Assembly: GCF_020595125.1 (NCBI RefSeq)
Contig: NZ_JACNMS010000001.1
Coordinates: 248,001 to 312,000, forward strand
DNA from: Jeotgalibacillus aurantiacus
GTDB taxonomy: Bacteria; Bacillota; Bacilli; Bacillales; Jeotgalibacillaceae
Direction: 5' to 3'
Length of the DNA: 64,000 nt
Made by a program: the position numbers and the translations under genes. The notes below the pieces were generated by a model, which saw only the letters and a program-made list of their open reading frames with translations, made no database searches and was not told the origin of the DNA. Shown here in pieces: positions 1 through 7,458 of this stretch (positions are counted from its first letter, which is position 1; every line of letters starts with the position of its first letter).

Positions 1-1
1 C

Positions 2-607
2 ACACTAGCCATGGCCTACTATTTATTTCAACACAAGCTGCAGCCCTCATTCACCGCCAAAATCGTCCGCAAACAATTCCGTGAAGCCAGGCATACCGTT
101 CCAAACAATATCCATTTAAGTGTGCATACATGTGTTAAAAAAGGTTATTTAAAAGAGTCCGGTCAGGCTGACCTTCAAAAGACTTACGAAATTACTGAGT
201 CTGGAATTGCTTATATTCAGGCACTGCAAAACAGCAGCGCAGAGGTAAAACAATCCGGAGTTAAAAATATCTCAGATAATGTCGAACAGGAAACAGACCG
301 TACTATCGAAGACTTTAAACTTGAAAATAATCCGGATCCAAGACGTCTCGAACGAATTGAAGACCAAGCATTGAGTATTCTATATATTTACCGAAAAGAA
401 TTTGACGTTGAACATCTTTCCGCCCGCGAAGTACATGAAGTCTTGAGAAAGTATTTCGAAACAGAGCACTCATCAAAGGCCGTTCAGATCGCACTCAGCC
501 GCTCCAGACCATTAGTTGAAAAAATAAAATTTGAAGGTCAAATGCACTATAAACTAACGACAAAAGGGTTGGATTACATGGAGACTTTACTTGGAAAGCA
601 AGTTTGA
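2..607 (+). CDS. Tandem winged-helix-like protein, 5' end cut off by the window
   Basis: The reading frame is open to the first bases of the window and no ribosome binding site precedes the first ATG at base 11, so the gene probably starts upstream. The visible 198 residues hold two similar halves. Each ends in a pattern of aromatic-x-[IL]-T-x-x-G-x-x-Y followed by a hydrophobic tail (about residues 58-70 and 180-193), the wing and last helix expected of winged-helix domains. A charged linker of about 40 residues separates them. DNA binding is inferred from this pattern only; I do not recognise the family. A terminator follows directly. Confidence 0.6.
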   Translation, partial: TLAMAYYLFQHKLQPSFTAKIVRKQFREARHTVPNNIHLSVHTCVKKGYLKESGQADLQKTYEITESGIAYIQALQNSSAEVKQSGVKNISDNVEQETDRTIEDFKLENNPDPRRLERIEDQALSILYIYRKEFDVEHLSAREVHEVLRKYFETEHSSKAVQIALSRSRPLVEKIKFEGQMHYKLTTKGLDYMETLLGKQV

Positions 608-611
608 ATGG

Positions 612-639
612 AAACCGGGGCTGCGTGCTCCGGTTTTTT
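612..639 (+). terminator. Intrinsic terminator after the winged-helix gene
   Basis: The stem AAACCGG / CCGGTTT, with further G-C pairing inside, is followed by a T run, starting 5 bases after the stop codon. Confidence 0.8.
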
Positions 640-680
640 GTGTGCATGGGGATTGAGGTGAGTTTGTTGGTTATTTGATC

Positions 681-769
681 GAGTTTGCTTCTTATTCTGC
701 ACACTTCCCGCTTTATTTTGCAGACTTCGCCATTTATCCGATATACTTTCCACGTTATTCTGCACACCT
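681..769. repeat. 21-bp-periodic tract, locus 1 copy A
   Basis: Four units begin with TTAT at 692, 713, 734 and 755, exactly 21 bp apart. Three of them continue as TTATTCTGCACAC or close variants. An 89-bp stretch including all four units is repeated at 875-963 with about ten differences. The tract lies between two convergent genes, outside their terminators. No promoter or ribosome binding site was seen. Confidence 0.8.
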
Positions 770-874
770 CCTCCAGAAACATCCCGGCGAAGCTCGGGGG
801 CTCTTCATGCCTTTAAGTATCCTAAAAACTGCTTGGCTGGACGCTGCGCTTGGATCAGGAAGCGGGATTGTGAT

Positions 875-963
875 GAGTTTGCTCCTTATTCTGAACACTT
901 TCCGCTTTATTTTGCAGACTTCGCCGTTTATTCGATATACTTTCCACGTTATTCTGCACACCT
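875..963. repeat. 21-bp-periodic tract, locus 1 copy B
   Basis: This is a direct repeat of 681-769, offset by 194 bp, and keeps the four 21-bp units. The 105 bp between the copies is not repeated. Confidence 0.8.
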
Positions 964-974
964 GCTACCAAAGT

Positions 975-1008
975 AAAAAAGCAGGAAACCATCTCTGGCC
1001 TCCTGCTT
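975..1008 (-). terminator. Terminator of the penicillin acylase gene
   Basis: Read on the minus strand, AAGCAGG pairs with CCTGCTT, followed by a run of six T. It starts a few bases after the stop codon. Confidence 0.8.
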
Positions 1009-1013
1009 CCCTA

Positions 1014-3386
1014 TTAAGGTATTAACTCCAGCACGTCTCCTTCTGCTGTACCATCTGTTTTGGTAAAGTGATAGTTTCCGTCAACCCAGTCCTGTAGCTG
1101 GTTGTCGTACCATTTGGATTTGATGTGGCCTGATTGTCCTGGACCTACGAGATGATAGGCGCCGGTTTCATCAGCCATGTCTTTGACGAATCGCCAGGAG
1201 GCGCCGTGTGTGACGGTGCCGTCTTCGTTGTAGGATGCTGCCTGGACGGTAATTTGACTGCCACCCATTTCGATTGGGCGCTCCGGAGTGAAGATGCGCT
1301 CAAGGATAGGTGAGGCTGCGGCAAGCGGGTGGTCAAAGATGACCTGGTGATAATCTCCCCAGCGCCAGTCTGATGGGTCTTCTCCATACTCTTCAGACAG
1401 TCGTTCTGTTACCCGCTCAAGTGAATCAGTGAGCCACTTTTCGACTCCGCCGTATTCTTCAACCCAGACGCTTGTTTCGCCGCTGAATGATTTGCGGAGC
1501 ATTTCGTCTGTGACGTGGTTCTGTCCGGCAAACAGGGATGCGACGTCTTCTGGGATGTCTTCTTCAAACAGCACAGCAGGCAGTTCTTTCATCCATAAAT
1601 GAAAGAGTAATGGTCCGGCGCTGTCGACATGATCATAGCGGTCCCACTTGCTTAAAATATCGAGCTCTTGTTCAAAGCCTGATACGGAGCTGATCATGTC
1701 ATCGAGAAATTCTTCTGCATATAGATTTTTCTGGTCCATTTGCAGGGCGATCATGTCTTCAGCAGTGACCCGATCGTTTTCGCTTAAATATTCATCGATG
1801 CGCAGATAACGGTATGGCTGGGCCCAGAAATCAGTGATGTGATAAGGATAGCTCTCATCTACAACAGCATTGTTAGCTGTTGCGATATAGCCTTTTTCCG
1901 GATTTACGACAGTAGGCAGCTCGTCAAAAGGAACGTACCCTGTCCAGCGGTAGGTTTCAGAATCACCTGGAACCGGCAGCTGACCGTCACCCGTTTCGCG
2001 TATTGGGATGCGCCCGTTTGCCTTATAAGCAATGGTTCCATCTTTACCTGCAAAAACGAAATTTTGCGCAGGTGAATGGAAGTCTTCTAGTGCGGTTTCA
2101 AACTCGTTCCAGTCAGTGGCTTTGTTCATGTTGAGCACGGCCTGTAATTCTAACGTCGGTTCCAGTGCTGTCCATTGCATGGCAAACAGAGGTGTATTGT
2201 CATCAGTGCCGTCCATTACATTTGAAATGATTGGACCGTGACGTGTGACGACAACTTCAAAATCAACTGTTTCACCGTCTTTTACCTTGATCGGCTCCTG
2301 ACGGACAGTTGCGGGCAGCCACTGACCTTCGTATAAGAACTGATTTGGATTTTGCGGATTCTGTGTTTCAATATAGAGATCCTGTACATCAGGCCCCACA
2401 TTGGTCACGCCCCAGGCGATGTCGTCATTGTGACCGAGGATGATGCCCGGAATCCCGGCAAAAATGACACCGCTTACATTTTGCTCTGGAGATGTAAGGT
2501 GCATCTGGTACCAGATCGCCGGTGTGCCAAGCCCTAAGTGCGGATCGTCTGCGAGAAGTGGCTCTCCGCTTTCTGTGCGTTCTCCGGAGACAACCCAGTT
2601 GTTACTTCCGTTAAACGGATGCGGAATGACTGCGTTATTAAATGCGCCTGCCACATCAACGGGATTTTGTTTATTTGCTTCGATAATGGCTGGTGCGTCC
2701 TCCGGGTAAGTAATAAACAATTCACGCGCTTTCTCTTCAGGCATTTCCTGAAGCGCCCAGTGTCTGAAAGCGAGTGATGACCAGTTGCCACCAAGATCAA
2801 AAGCCATGTATTTTCCAATAGTCAGGGAATCAACTTCTGTCCACGGCTCCGGCTCATAACCGAGAAGCGTGAATTCAACAGGGAGCGTTCCGTTCTGCTG
2901 TGCCTGCTCGATATAGGCATTTACACCTTCTGCATACCAGGCAAGAACCTGTTTGGCTTCATCATTATAACCGTCATATGAGATTTCAGCGGCGTTTCGC
3001 AGGCTGAATGTGCGGAAAAACTGATCGGTTTCGACAGCTGCTTCTCCTATGACTTCGGCGAGAGTGCCATTGGCCTGTCTTCTGGCAAGATCCATCTGAA
3101 ACATACGATCCTGCGCCTGCACATACCCCTGTGCACGATACAGATCGGCATCATTTTTCGCCTCTATATGAGGAACCCCGATTTCATCCCTTGTGACGGT
3201 TACTGTCTCTGTAAGTCCATTCAGTTCGATTGTACCTTCTGTAACAGCCATAGATTTTCCTATGTACCAGTTCACAAATAATAATGCACCGATGACTAAA
3301 GTGATTAAAACCCCTATTGTGCCAAACACCCATTTTTTCCACCAGCCCGGTCTGAGGACTTTCGGTTCGGGTACGATTTCTCTCAT
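1014..3386 (-). CDS. Penicillin acylase family N-terminal nucleophile hydrolase, membrane anchored
   Basis: This 790-residue protein has the architecture of the penicillin amidase (S45) family: an alpha-subunit region, then the chain-cleavage site whose new N-terminal Ser is the nucleophile. The motif NGSNNW places that Ser at about residue 261, followed by a GExxxSGEPLLADDPH-type segment typical of the family. Instead of a cleavable signal peptide there is one hydrophobic segment (about residues 18-40) after a basic start, so the enzyme is probably anchored outside the cytoplasmic membrane. The family cleaves amide bonds of beta-lactams, acyl-homoserine lactones or other N-acyl compounds; the substrate cannot be told here. 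The start is supported by AAAGGGGG 11 bases upstream. It is transcribed alone. Confidence 0.9.
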   Translation of the reverse strand: MREIVPEPKVLRPGWWKKWVFGTIGVLITLVIGALLFVNWYIGKSMAVTEGTIELNGLTETVTVTRDEIGVPHIEAKNDADLYRAQGYVQAQDRMFQMDLARRQANGTLAEVIGEAAVETDQFFRTFSLRNAAEISYDGYNDEAKQVLAWYAEGVNAYIEQAQQNGTLPVEFTLLGYEPEPWTEVDSLTIGKYMAFDLGGNWSSLAFRHWALQEMPEEKARELFITYPEDAPAIIEANKQNPVDVAGAFNNAVIPHPFNGSNNWVVSGERTESGEPLLADDPHLGLGTPAIWYQMHLTSPEQNVSGVIFAGIPGIILGHNDDIAWGVTNVGPDVQDLYIETQNPQNPNQFLYEGQWLPATVRQEPIKVKDGETVDFEVVVTRHGPIISNVMDGTDDNTPLFAMQWTALEPTLELQAVLNMNKATDWNEFETALEDFHSPAQNFVFAGKDGTIAYKANGRIPIRETGDGQLPVPGDSETYRWTGYVPFDELPTVVNPEKGYIATANNAVVDESYPYHITDFWAQPYRYLRIDEYLSENDRVTAEDMIALQMDQKNLYAEEFLDDMISSVSGFEQELDILSKWDRYDHVDSAGPLLFHLWMKELPAVLFEEDIPEDVASLFAGQNHVTDEMLRKSFSGETSVWVEEYGGVEKWLTDSLERVTERLSEEYGEDPSDWRWGDYHQVIFDHPLAAASPILERIFTPERPIEMGGSQITVQAASYNEDGTVTHGASWRFVKDMADETGAYHLVGPGQSGHIKSKWYDNQLQDWVDGNYHFTKTDGTAEGDVLELIP

Positions 3387-3463
3387 CTCTTTCCTGCCCC
3401 CTTTACATAAAAAATTCGACAGTCAGGCCGTATACTCCTTTGTCGGTTTCGATGTTCCATTAA

Positions 3464-3499
3464 AAAATGACTGCCGGATTGAGTCGCGGCAGTCATTTT
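3464..3499 (-). terminator. Terminator downstream of the 43-residue gene
   Basis: A perfect 13-bp stem, AAAATGACTGCCG / CGGCAGTCATTTT, with a T run on the minus strand, begins 2 bases after the stop at 3501. Its fit to this small gene is evidence that the gene is transcribed. Confidence 0.8.
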
Positions 3500-3500
3500 A

Positions 3501-3632
3501 CTATTTCCTCATTTCACTTGCGAGCCATTGTACCATTTCTACAGGAGAAATCTTTTCCTGCTCGCCTTTTTTATGCGCTTTTTTTAATATGGCAGATAAA
3601 TGCTGGCTTGTCAGCTGCTGTTTTGTTTCCAT
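3501..3632 (-). CDS. Small hypothetical protein, 43 residues
   Basis: A 43-codon frame starts with ATG at 3632, has GGAG about 10 bases upstream, and ends directly at a strong terminator. The product is highly charged, with two amphipathic helices likely (a lysine-rich one around residues 12-28, and one ending in WLASEMRK). I do not recognise it. It is the last of three small minus-strand genes downstream of the divergent XRE regulator and could be an accessory of that module. The call rests on spacing, start signal and terminator, not on homology. Confidence 0.5.
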   Translation of the reverse strand: METKQQLTSQHLSAILKKAHKKGEQEKISPVEMVQWLASEMRK

Positions 3633-3713
3633 AGAACGATCGCTCCATTATCTGTTATTTTTCATTTAGATACCTGTTTTCGACAAGTATTAAACGTGAT
3701 AATGGGACTGTTT

Positions 3714-4127
3714 TTAAACCCAGATTACAAAGTACTGTATTTTTTGTTTGGACGATTTCTGCACGGAAGCGCTGATCGTATTAGCTAAAATTTTGCCTAT
3801 CGAGTAATAGCTGATTTCTGCACGGTTCGGCATGGACAGCATCAGCAGCTTGTTGTACAGATCGCACACAAAATAGATGGTAAAAGATGATTTTCCGTGA
3901 AGTTTGATCTGGAAGTATATGAGGTGGGGGCGATCGGGATGATGATAGGAATGGCAATCATCGAGTGAAACCTGGTGTTCCTGGAAAAAGCGATGGTCGA
4001 GCATTCTGAAAAAATTGTGAGGGGGCAGACATTCTGTGTTCTTTTCAACCCTGTACTCACAAAAATCCTTATGTAAAATAGCAAGGTATTGCGGAAGTGC
4101 CTGAAACTGCGATCTGTAAACAATCAT
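3714..4127 (-). CDS. Hypothetical protein, 137 residues
   Basis: The start is supported by GGAGG 7 bases upstream. The protein is rich in His, Tyr and Phe, has a central patch with several His residues (about residues 58-67), and ends in a basic tail. No signal peptide or membrane segment is clear. I do not recognise the family. A perfect 11-bp inverted repeat lies immediately upstream of the Shine-Dalgarno sequence (4139-4165), so expression may be controlled at the operator or RNA level. It shares direction with a 50-residue gene upstream and the 43-residue gene downstream. Confidence 0.6.
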   Translation of the reverse strand: MIVYRSQFQALPQYLAILHKDFCEYRVEKNTECLPPHNFFRMLDHRFFQEHQVSLDDCHSYHHPDRPHLIYFQIKLHGKSSFTIYFVCDLYNKLLMLSMPNRAEISYYSIGKILANTISASVQKSSKQKIQYFVIWV

Positions 4128-4138
4128 GAAAAACCTCC

Positions 4139-4165
4139 AATGGAATTATTCAATATAATTCCATT
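4139..4165 (-). promoter_or_regulatory. Perfect inverted repeat next to a ribosome binding site
   Basis: AATGGAATTAT and ATAATTCCATT are perfect 11-bp arms around a 5-base loop. On the transcript the hairpin ends right where the GGAGG of the 137-residue gene begins. It could be an operator for the neighbouring XRE protein or an RNA stem that limits ribosome access; the sequence does not decide between these. Confidence 0.6.
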
Positions 4166-4228
4166 TTAATGCATCTTTTGACATAAAAATAATAAATTTT
4201 TATTTATATTTAAAGAAATGTCATATTG

Positions 4229-4381
4229 TCATATTTCCATTTTTTCACAGATGTCCTGTGAATCGGTCAGGGCCGTTGTCATCCATTCAAGGAAATTAAG
4301 CTCGTCTGTTTTCAATGATCTGTTCAGTCCATGTTCAAATTCATTACATAGTTCTTCAAACCACTCTTTATTATTTTTCAA
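4229..4381 (-). CDS. Small acidic hypothetical protein, 50 residues, TTG start
   Basis: The frame starts at a TTG at 4381 with GGGAGG ending 8 bases upstream and runs 50 codons to TGA. The product is acidic, with pairs of aromatic residues (EWFEEL, NFLEWM) resembling a small helical inhibitor, though I recognise no family. It lies 101 bp upstream of the 137-residue gene in the same direction and is divergent from the XRE gene. The plus-strand frame covering the same bases has no ribosome binding site. Confidence 0.5.
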   Translation of the reverse strand: MKNNKEWFEELCNEFEHGLNRSLKTDELNFLEWMTTALTDSQDICEKMEI

Positions 4382-4557
4382 TGACAAGTCCTCCCTGTAT
4401 TCAGAAAATTACTAATTTATTGTATTTTACAATTCACTATTTTATTAAATATATTTTATTTTGTCATCACTTAATTTATGTCAATACGTCATTAAATTCC
4501 TCTGATTGTTTTCTGATCGCTATTGTGAAGGTATTCCGAATAAAGCAGGTGGAGACA

Positions 4558-4977
4558 ATGGCGATTTATCAGCAGTTAAAATTTTACCGTGAAGAAATTC
4601 TGGATATTACACAGAGCCAGGCCGCACGTTTATTAAATATTGATCAATCTACTTTATCTCATTACGAACGCGGTAGCAGGCAAATTCCACTTGAGCTTTT
4701 GAGACTGTTTAAGGAAAAGTACTACATTGACGATGAAACGTTCATCGCCATGCTTTTTAAGAATCCTTCCAGCTCCGAAGTGATTAAGGAAGGGAAAAAA
4801 GAATTACAGGCTAAGGTGGTTAAAGCTGAAGAACAGCAGCTGGTTAAGCTGATCAGAGAGTACCCCTCTCTTCAGGAAGAATTGCGTGAGCTCGCCTCTT
4901 TACCAAAAAGTCATCAGAAAAACCGGGCAGAGGTTCTCGTTCGTTTATTGCAGATTCTAAAGAAAAGCCCCATTTAA
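4558..4977 (+). CDS. XRE-family helix-turn-helix regulator
   Basis: This 139-residue protein has an N-terminal Cro/CI-type HTH at about residues 6-58, with the expected turn TQSQAARLLNIDQSTLSHYE and a following GSRQIPLELL helix. The C-terminal half is charged and helical (coiled-coil-like, about residues 75-130) and may mediate dimerisation. The start at 4558 is chosen because GGTGGAG lies 5 bases upstream; a longer in-frame extension to 4315 reads through AT-rich intergenic sequence. It diverges from the small genes at 3.5-4.4 kb, which are its most likely targets. Confidence 0.85.
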   Translation: MAIYQQLKFYREEILDITQSQAARLLNIDQSTLSHYERGSRQIPLELLRLFKEKYYIDDETFIAMLFKNPSSSEVIKEGKKELQAKVVKAEEQQLVKLIREYPSLQEELRELASLPKSHQKNRAEVLVRLLQILKKSPI

Positions 4978-4982
4978 CTTTT

Positions 4983-5017
4983 ACTCCTGCTGATTGAGGC
5001 GGGAGTAATTTTGTTTG
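4983..5017 (+). terminator. Terminator of the XRE gene
   Basis: TTACTCCTGC pairs imperfectly with GCGGGAGTAA, followed by TTTTG, starting 6 bases after the stop. Confidence 0.65.
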
Positions 5018-5177
5018 ATTTGATACGAACAATTTGTGACCGTTTTCCTGAATATTTTCTATGTTTGATAAGCGTGTTTTTTCAATGTTTATTAACCTCA
5101 TCATATCATCTCCTATTTATTTGTTTTCACATAATATTCATCATTTTCCAACATTTAATTTCAAATTACTTCTAACA

Positions 5178-5206
5178 GTGACAAGATCAGCATTTTTCTT
5201 TACAAT
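5178..5206 (+). promoter_or_regulatory. SigA-type promoter for the membrane protein/adaptor operon
   Basis: GTGACA (5178-5183) and TACAAT (5201-5206) are separated by 17 bp, 33 bp upstream of the ATG at 5239. Confidence 0.6.
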
Positions 5207-5238
5207 AGAGAAAGCATGTCATTTTGGGAGGTTTTTTC

Positions 5239-5904
5239 ATGACGTTTCGCTTTCTGGCAGGGTTGAAGGATCCTGTTCAGTTTATTGAAAGCTTACATAA
5301 TAGTGAATCTGTATTACATATAAAACGGAAGATTACAGGACTATTTTTAGTTTCATTATTGTTGTTCGGATTTGGCGCGTTTATTGGAATCGGTACTCAG
5401 GAATGGTCCGGGAATTTTGTATTGTTTTACGGTCTCGAATATGACCTTCAGCGCTTCTATTTTTTACTGGGGCGTCTCGTTCTTGGCATCGCTTTTGTCG
5501 GCATTCTGTTGTTCCTGCCTGCTTTATTCTATTGGCTTATCGCAAATGAAATTTCGTATAAAAAAGCGCTTGCTCTTGCTATTTTTCCTGTTGCTATATT
5601 GCTGTTCGAACAGCTGAGCTATTTTATTTTAATGGTATGGCAGGGTATTGAATGGTATTCATCACCTTTTTCATGGGGTGTGATTGGCCAGCTGTTTATT
5701 GAACAGCCATGGCTTGTTTATTTTACGGGATGTATTTCTTTATTTAAAATCTGGGTGATGTATTGGCAATTCCTTACACTTCGTATGTTTACAGCTTTAA
5801 AGTGGTGGGCAGTCGGACTGATCATACTCGGATTGAATCTTTTATTATGGTCTGCGACGGCTACTTTGGAATGGATGCCGTTTCACCAGTATTTATTTAA
5901 TTGA
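5239..5904 (+). CDS. Polytopic membrane protein, possible efflux partner
   Basis: The 221-residue product has about five hydrophobic segments (roughly residues 30-52, 70-100, 107-133, 148-180 and 185-210), resembling Yip1-like small membrane proteins. I assign no activity. The start at 5239 has GGGAGG 7 bases upstream; an earlier in-frame start lies inside the ribosome binding region. It is followed after 13 bp by an HlyD-like adaptor protein, so the two probably work together at the membrane, but no ATPase or known transporter is encoded next to them. Confidence 0.75.
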   Translation: MTFRFLAGLKDPVQFIESLHNSESVLHIKRKITGLFLVSLLLFGFGAFIGIGTQEWSGNFVLFYGLEYDLQRFYFLLGRLVLGIAFVGILLFLPALFYWLIANEISYKKALALAIFPVAILLFEQLSYFILMVWQGIEWYSSPFSWGVIGQLFIEQPWLVYFTGCISLFKIWVMYWQFLTLRMFTALKWWAVGLIILGLNLLLWSATATLEWMPFHQYLFN

Positions 5905-5917
5905 GGGGGCATCCAGC

Positions 5918-7210
5918 ATGAAAAAACGAATGAAATGGATCGGTCTTTCGGCGCTCATCGTGTTGTTTGCCGGTATTAATTTGTATTTAATTAAACATGA
6001 CATGGAATTAATTGATCGCGCTTCAATTGTCTATGATCAAAAACCATCAAAGTCTGAAGACGTTGAAACGGTTTTGATGAAAAATGGTGTGATTGAATCA
6101 TCTGTTGAAGAACGTGTTTATTTTTCAGAACAACTGGGGATGTTTACACGTTTTCTCGTTGAAATTGGGGATCAGGTTACAACCGGAACTCCATTATATG
6201 AATATACTGTTTCTGATTTAGAGGAACAGCGGCTGATTTTCGAGTCGGAAATTGAACAGCTTGAAAGCGAAATTGACGCTGTGGAAGACTATATTACAGA
6301 GCTTGAATCAATCGAACGGCAGCTGGATGATGCGAAATCCACTTCAACCGCCACAGCGAGACCCGCAGGCTCACTGTCCGGCGATGATGAAGAATTGCTG
6401 ATAAATATTGAAATTGAGTTTGACCTCGGTATTGATATTTCTAATGCAACGATTGAACAGACAAGCGCGTTACTCGAGCAGAAAATTGGTGAGCAGGAGT
6501 CTCAGATTACACGCCTTGAAGCAGAGAGAGACAAGTTTCAGAGATTGACTGACGGTCTTGAAGACAGTCCGGTTGTCACGGTAGAGAGTGAATATACGGG
6601 AACAGTAGCAAAGCTTGCAGAGGACATCAGCAGTCCGCTTATCACGATTTACACAGATAATCTCGCTTCGAAGGTTTTACTGACAGATGATGAAGCAAAA
6701 TTAGTAAAAGCAGATATGAATGCCCGCATTACTTCACCAGTAGCAGAGGAGCAGGTAAACGGAATGGTTACATCGAACCCGCTCCTTCCAGAACAGGATC
6801 CTGCTCTGACTGAGAAAAGCTTTTATCCTGTCAATATCGGCCTTCTGACAGCCACAGAAGACTGGTTTATCGGACAGCATGTTGTAAATGAAATTGTTTT
6901 GGAATCGTCACCTGGTGCCGTTACAGTACCAGTAAATAGCCTGGATGAATCAAGGCTGCATGTTCTGAATGCAGGTGGTTATGTTGAGCCTCGCTTGATT
7001 GAAACCGGTATTCTTGACGGTGACAGACAGCAGATTGCAAGTAATCTTGAGACCGGAGAATGGCTCGTTGTTGATACTGAACAGACAGAGCGGTTCTATC
7101 AGCCGTATATGACGCCGATGACATTTGAACGGATGAATTTTGATAATCTCACTTATACAGATTCACGTACGAATTGGAAATTTGTTTTATTAGGTGTATT
7201 ACCTAACTGA
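5918..7210 (+). CDS. HlyD/RND-type membrane fusion adaptor-like protein
   Basis: The 430-residue protein has one N-terminal membrane anchor (about residues 7-25), then a lipoyl/barrel-like strand region (about 60-95) and two acidic coiled-coil arms (about 100-140 and 180-212). A second half of the lipoyl fold and beta-barrel domains follow (about 215-390), the order found in periplasmic adaptor proteins of Gram-positive efflux systems. A low-complexity Ser/Thr/Ala linker sits between the coils. The partner is probably the five-span membrane protein immediately upstream. Substrate is unknown. GAGGGGG precedes the start, and a strong terminator follows. Confidence 0.75.
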   Translation: MKKRMKWIGLSALIVLFAGINLYLIKHDMELIDRASIVYDQKPSKSEDVETVLMKNGVIESSVEERVYFSEQLGMFTRFLVEIGDQVTTGTPLYEYTVSDLEEQRLIFESEIEQLESEIDAVEDYITELESIERQLDDAKSTSTATARPAGSLSGDDEELLINIEIEFDLGIDISNATIEQTSALLEQKIGEQESQITRLEAERDKFQRLTDGLEDSPVVTVESEYTGTVAKLAEDISSPLITIYTDNLASKVLLTDDEAKLVKADMNARITSPVAEEQVNGMVTSNPLLPEQDPALTEKSFYPVNIGLLTATEDWFIGQHVVNEIVLESSPGAVTVPVNSLDESRLHVLNAGGYVEPRLIETGILDGDRQQIASNLETGEWLVVDTEQTERFYQPYMTPMTFERMNFDNLTYTDSRTNWKFVLLGVLPN

Positions 7211-7215
7211 GTGAA

Positions 7216-7244
7216 GTCTCCTGCTGATGCAGGAGGCTTTTTTG
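7216..7244 (+). terminator. Terminator after the adaptor gene
   Basis: CTCCTGC pairs with GCAGGAG around TGAT, followed by a run of T. Confidence 0.85.
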
Positions 7245-7458
7245 CTGGTCGAGGTGATATAGGATTGGGGCTGGCTTGGTTACTTTCGTACGCAACCTGG
7301 CAACGCTCGTGAATGATACTCTGTTTTTTGATGATTGACTCGATCCCAATTACCGATGCTTACCTGTTTTCAGCAATCCTCTCCCTCCCCTTTTGTTTTC
7401 AATCAATTATAAGGTATAATTAAAGATACGTTTTTTTTCGAAAAGGTGGAGATTGATT

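Noticed and set aside
495-961. Minus-strand frames with V-C-R-I heptads over the 0.7-0.96 kb repeats
   Set aside because: They arise from the 21-bp period and lie between terminators of convergent genes without start signals.
4218-4415. 65-codon plus-strand frame opposite the 50-residue gene
   Set aside because: No ribosome binding site and Ser/Cys-rich composition typical of an antisense shadow; the minus-strand frame has GGGAGG at correct distance.
7286-7311. Possible further 21-bp tract (TCGT at 7286 and 7307)
   Set aside because: Only two units match; the following positions do not continue the word.
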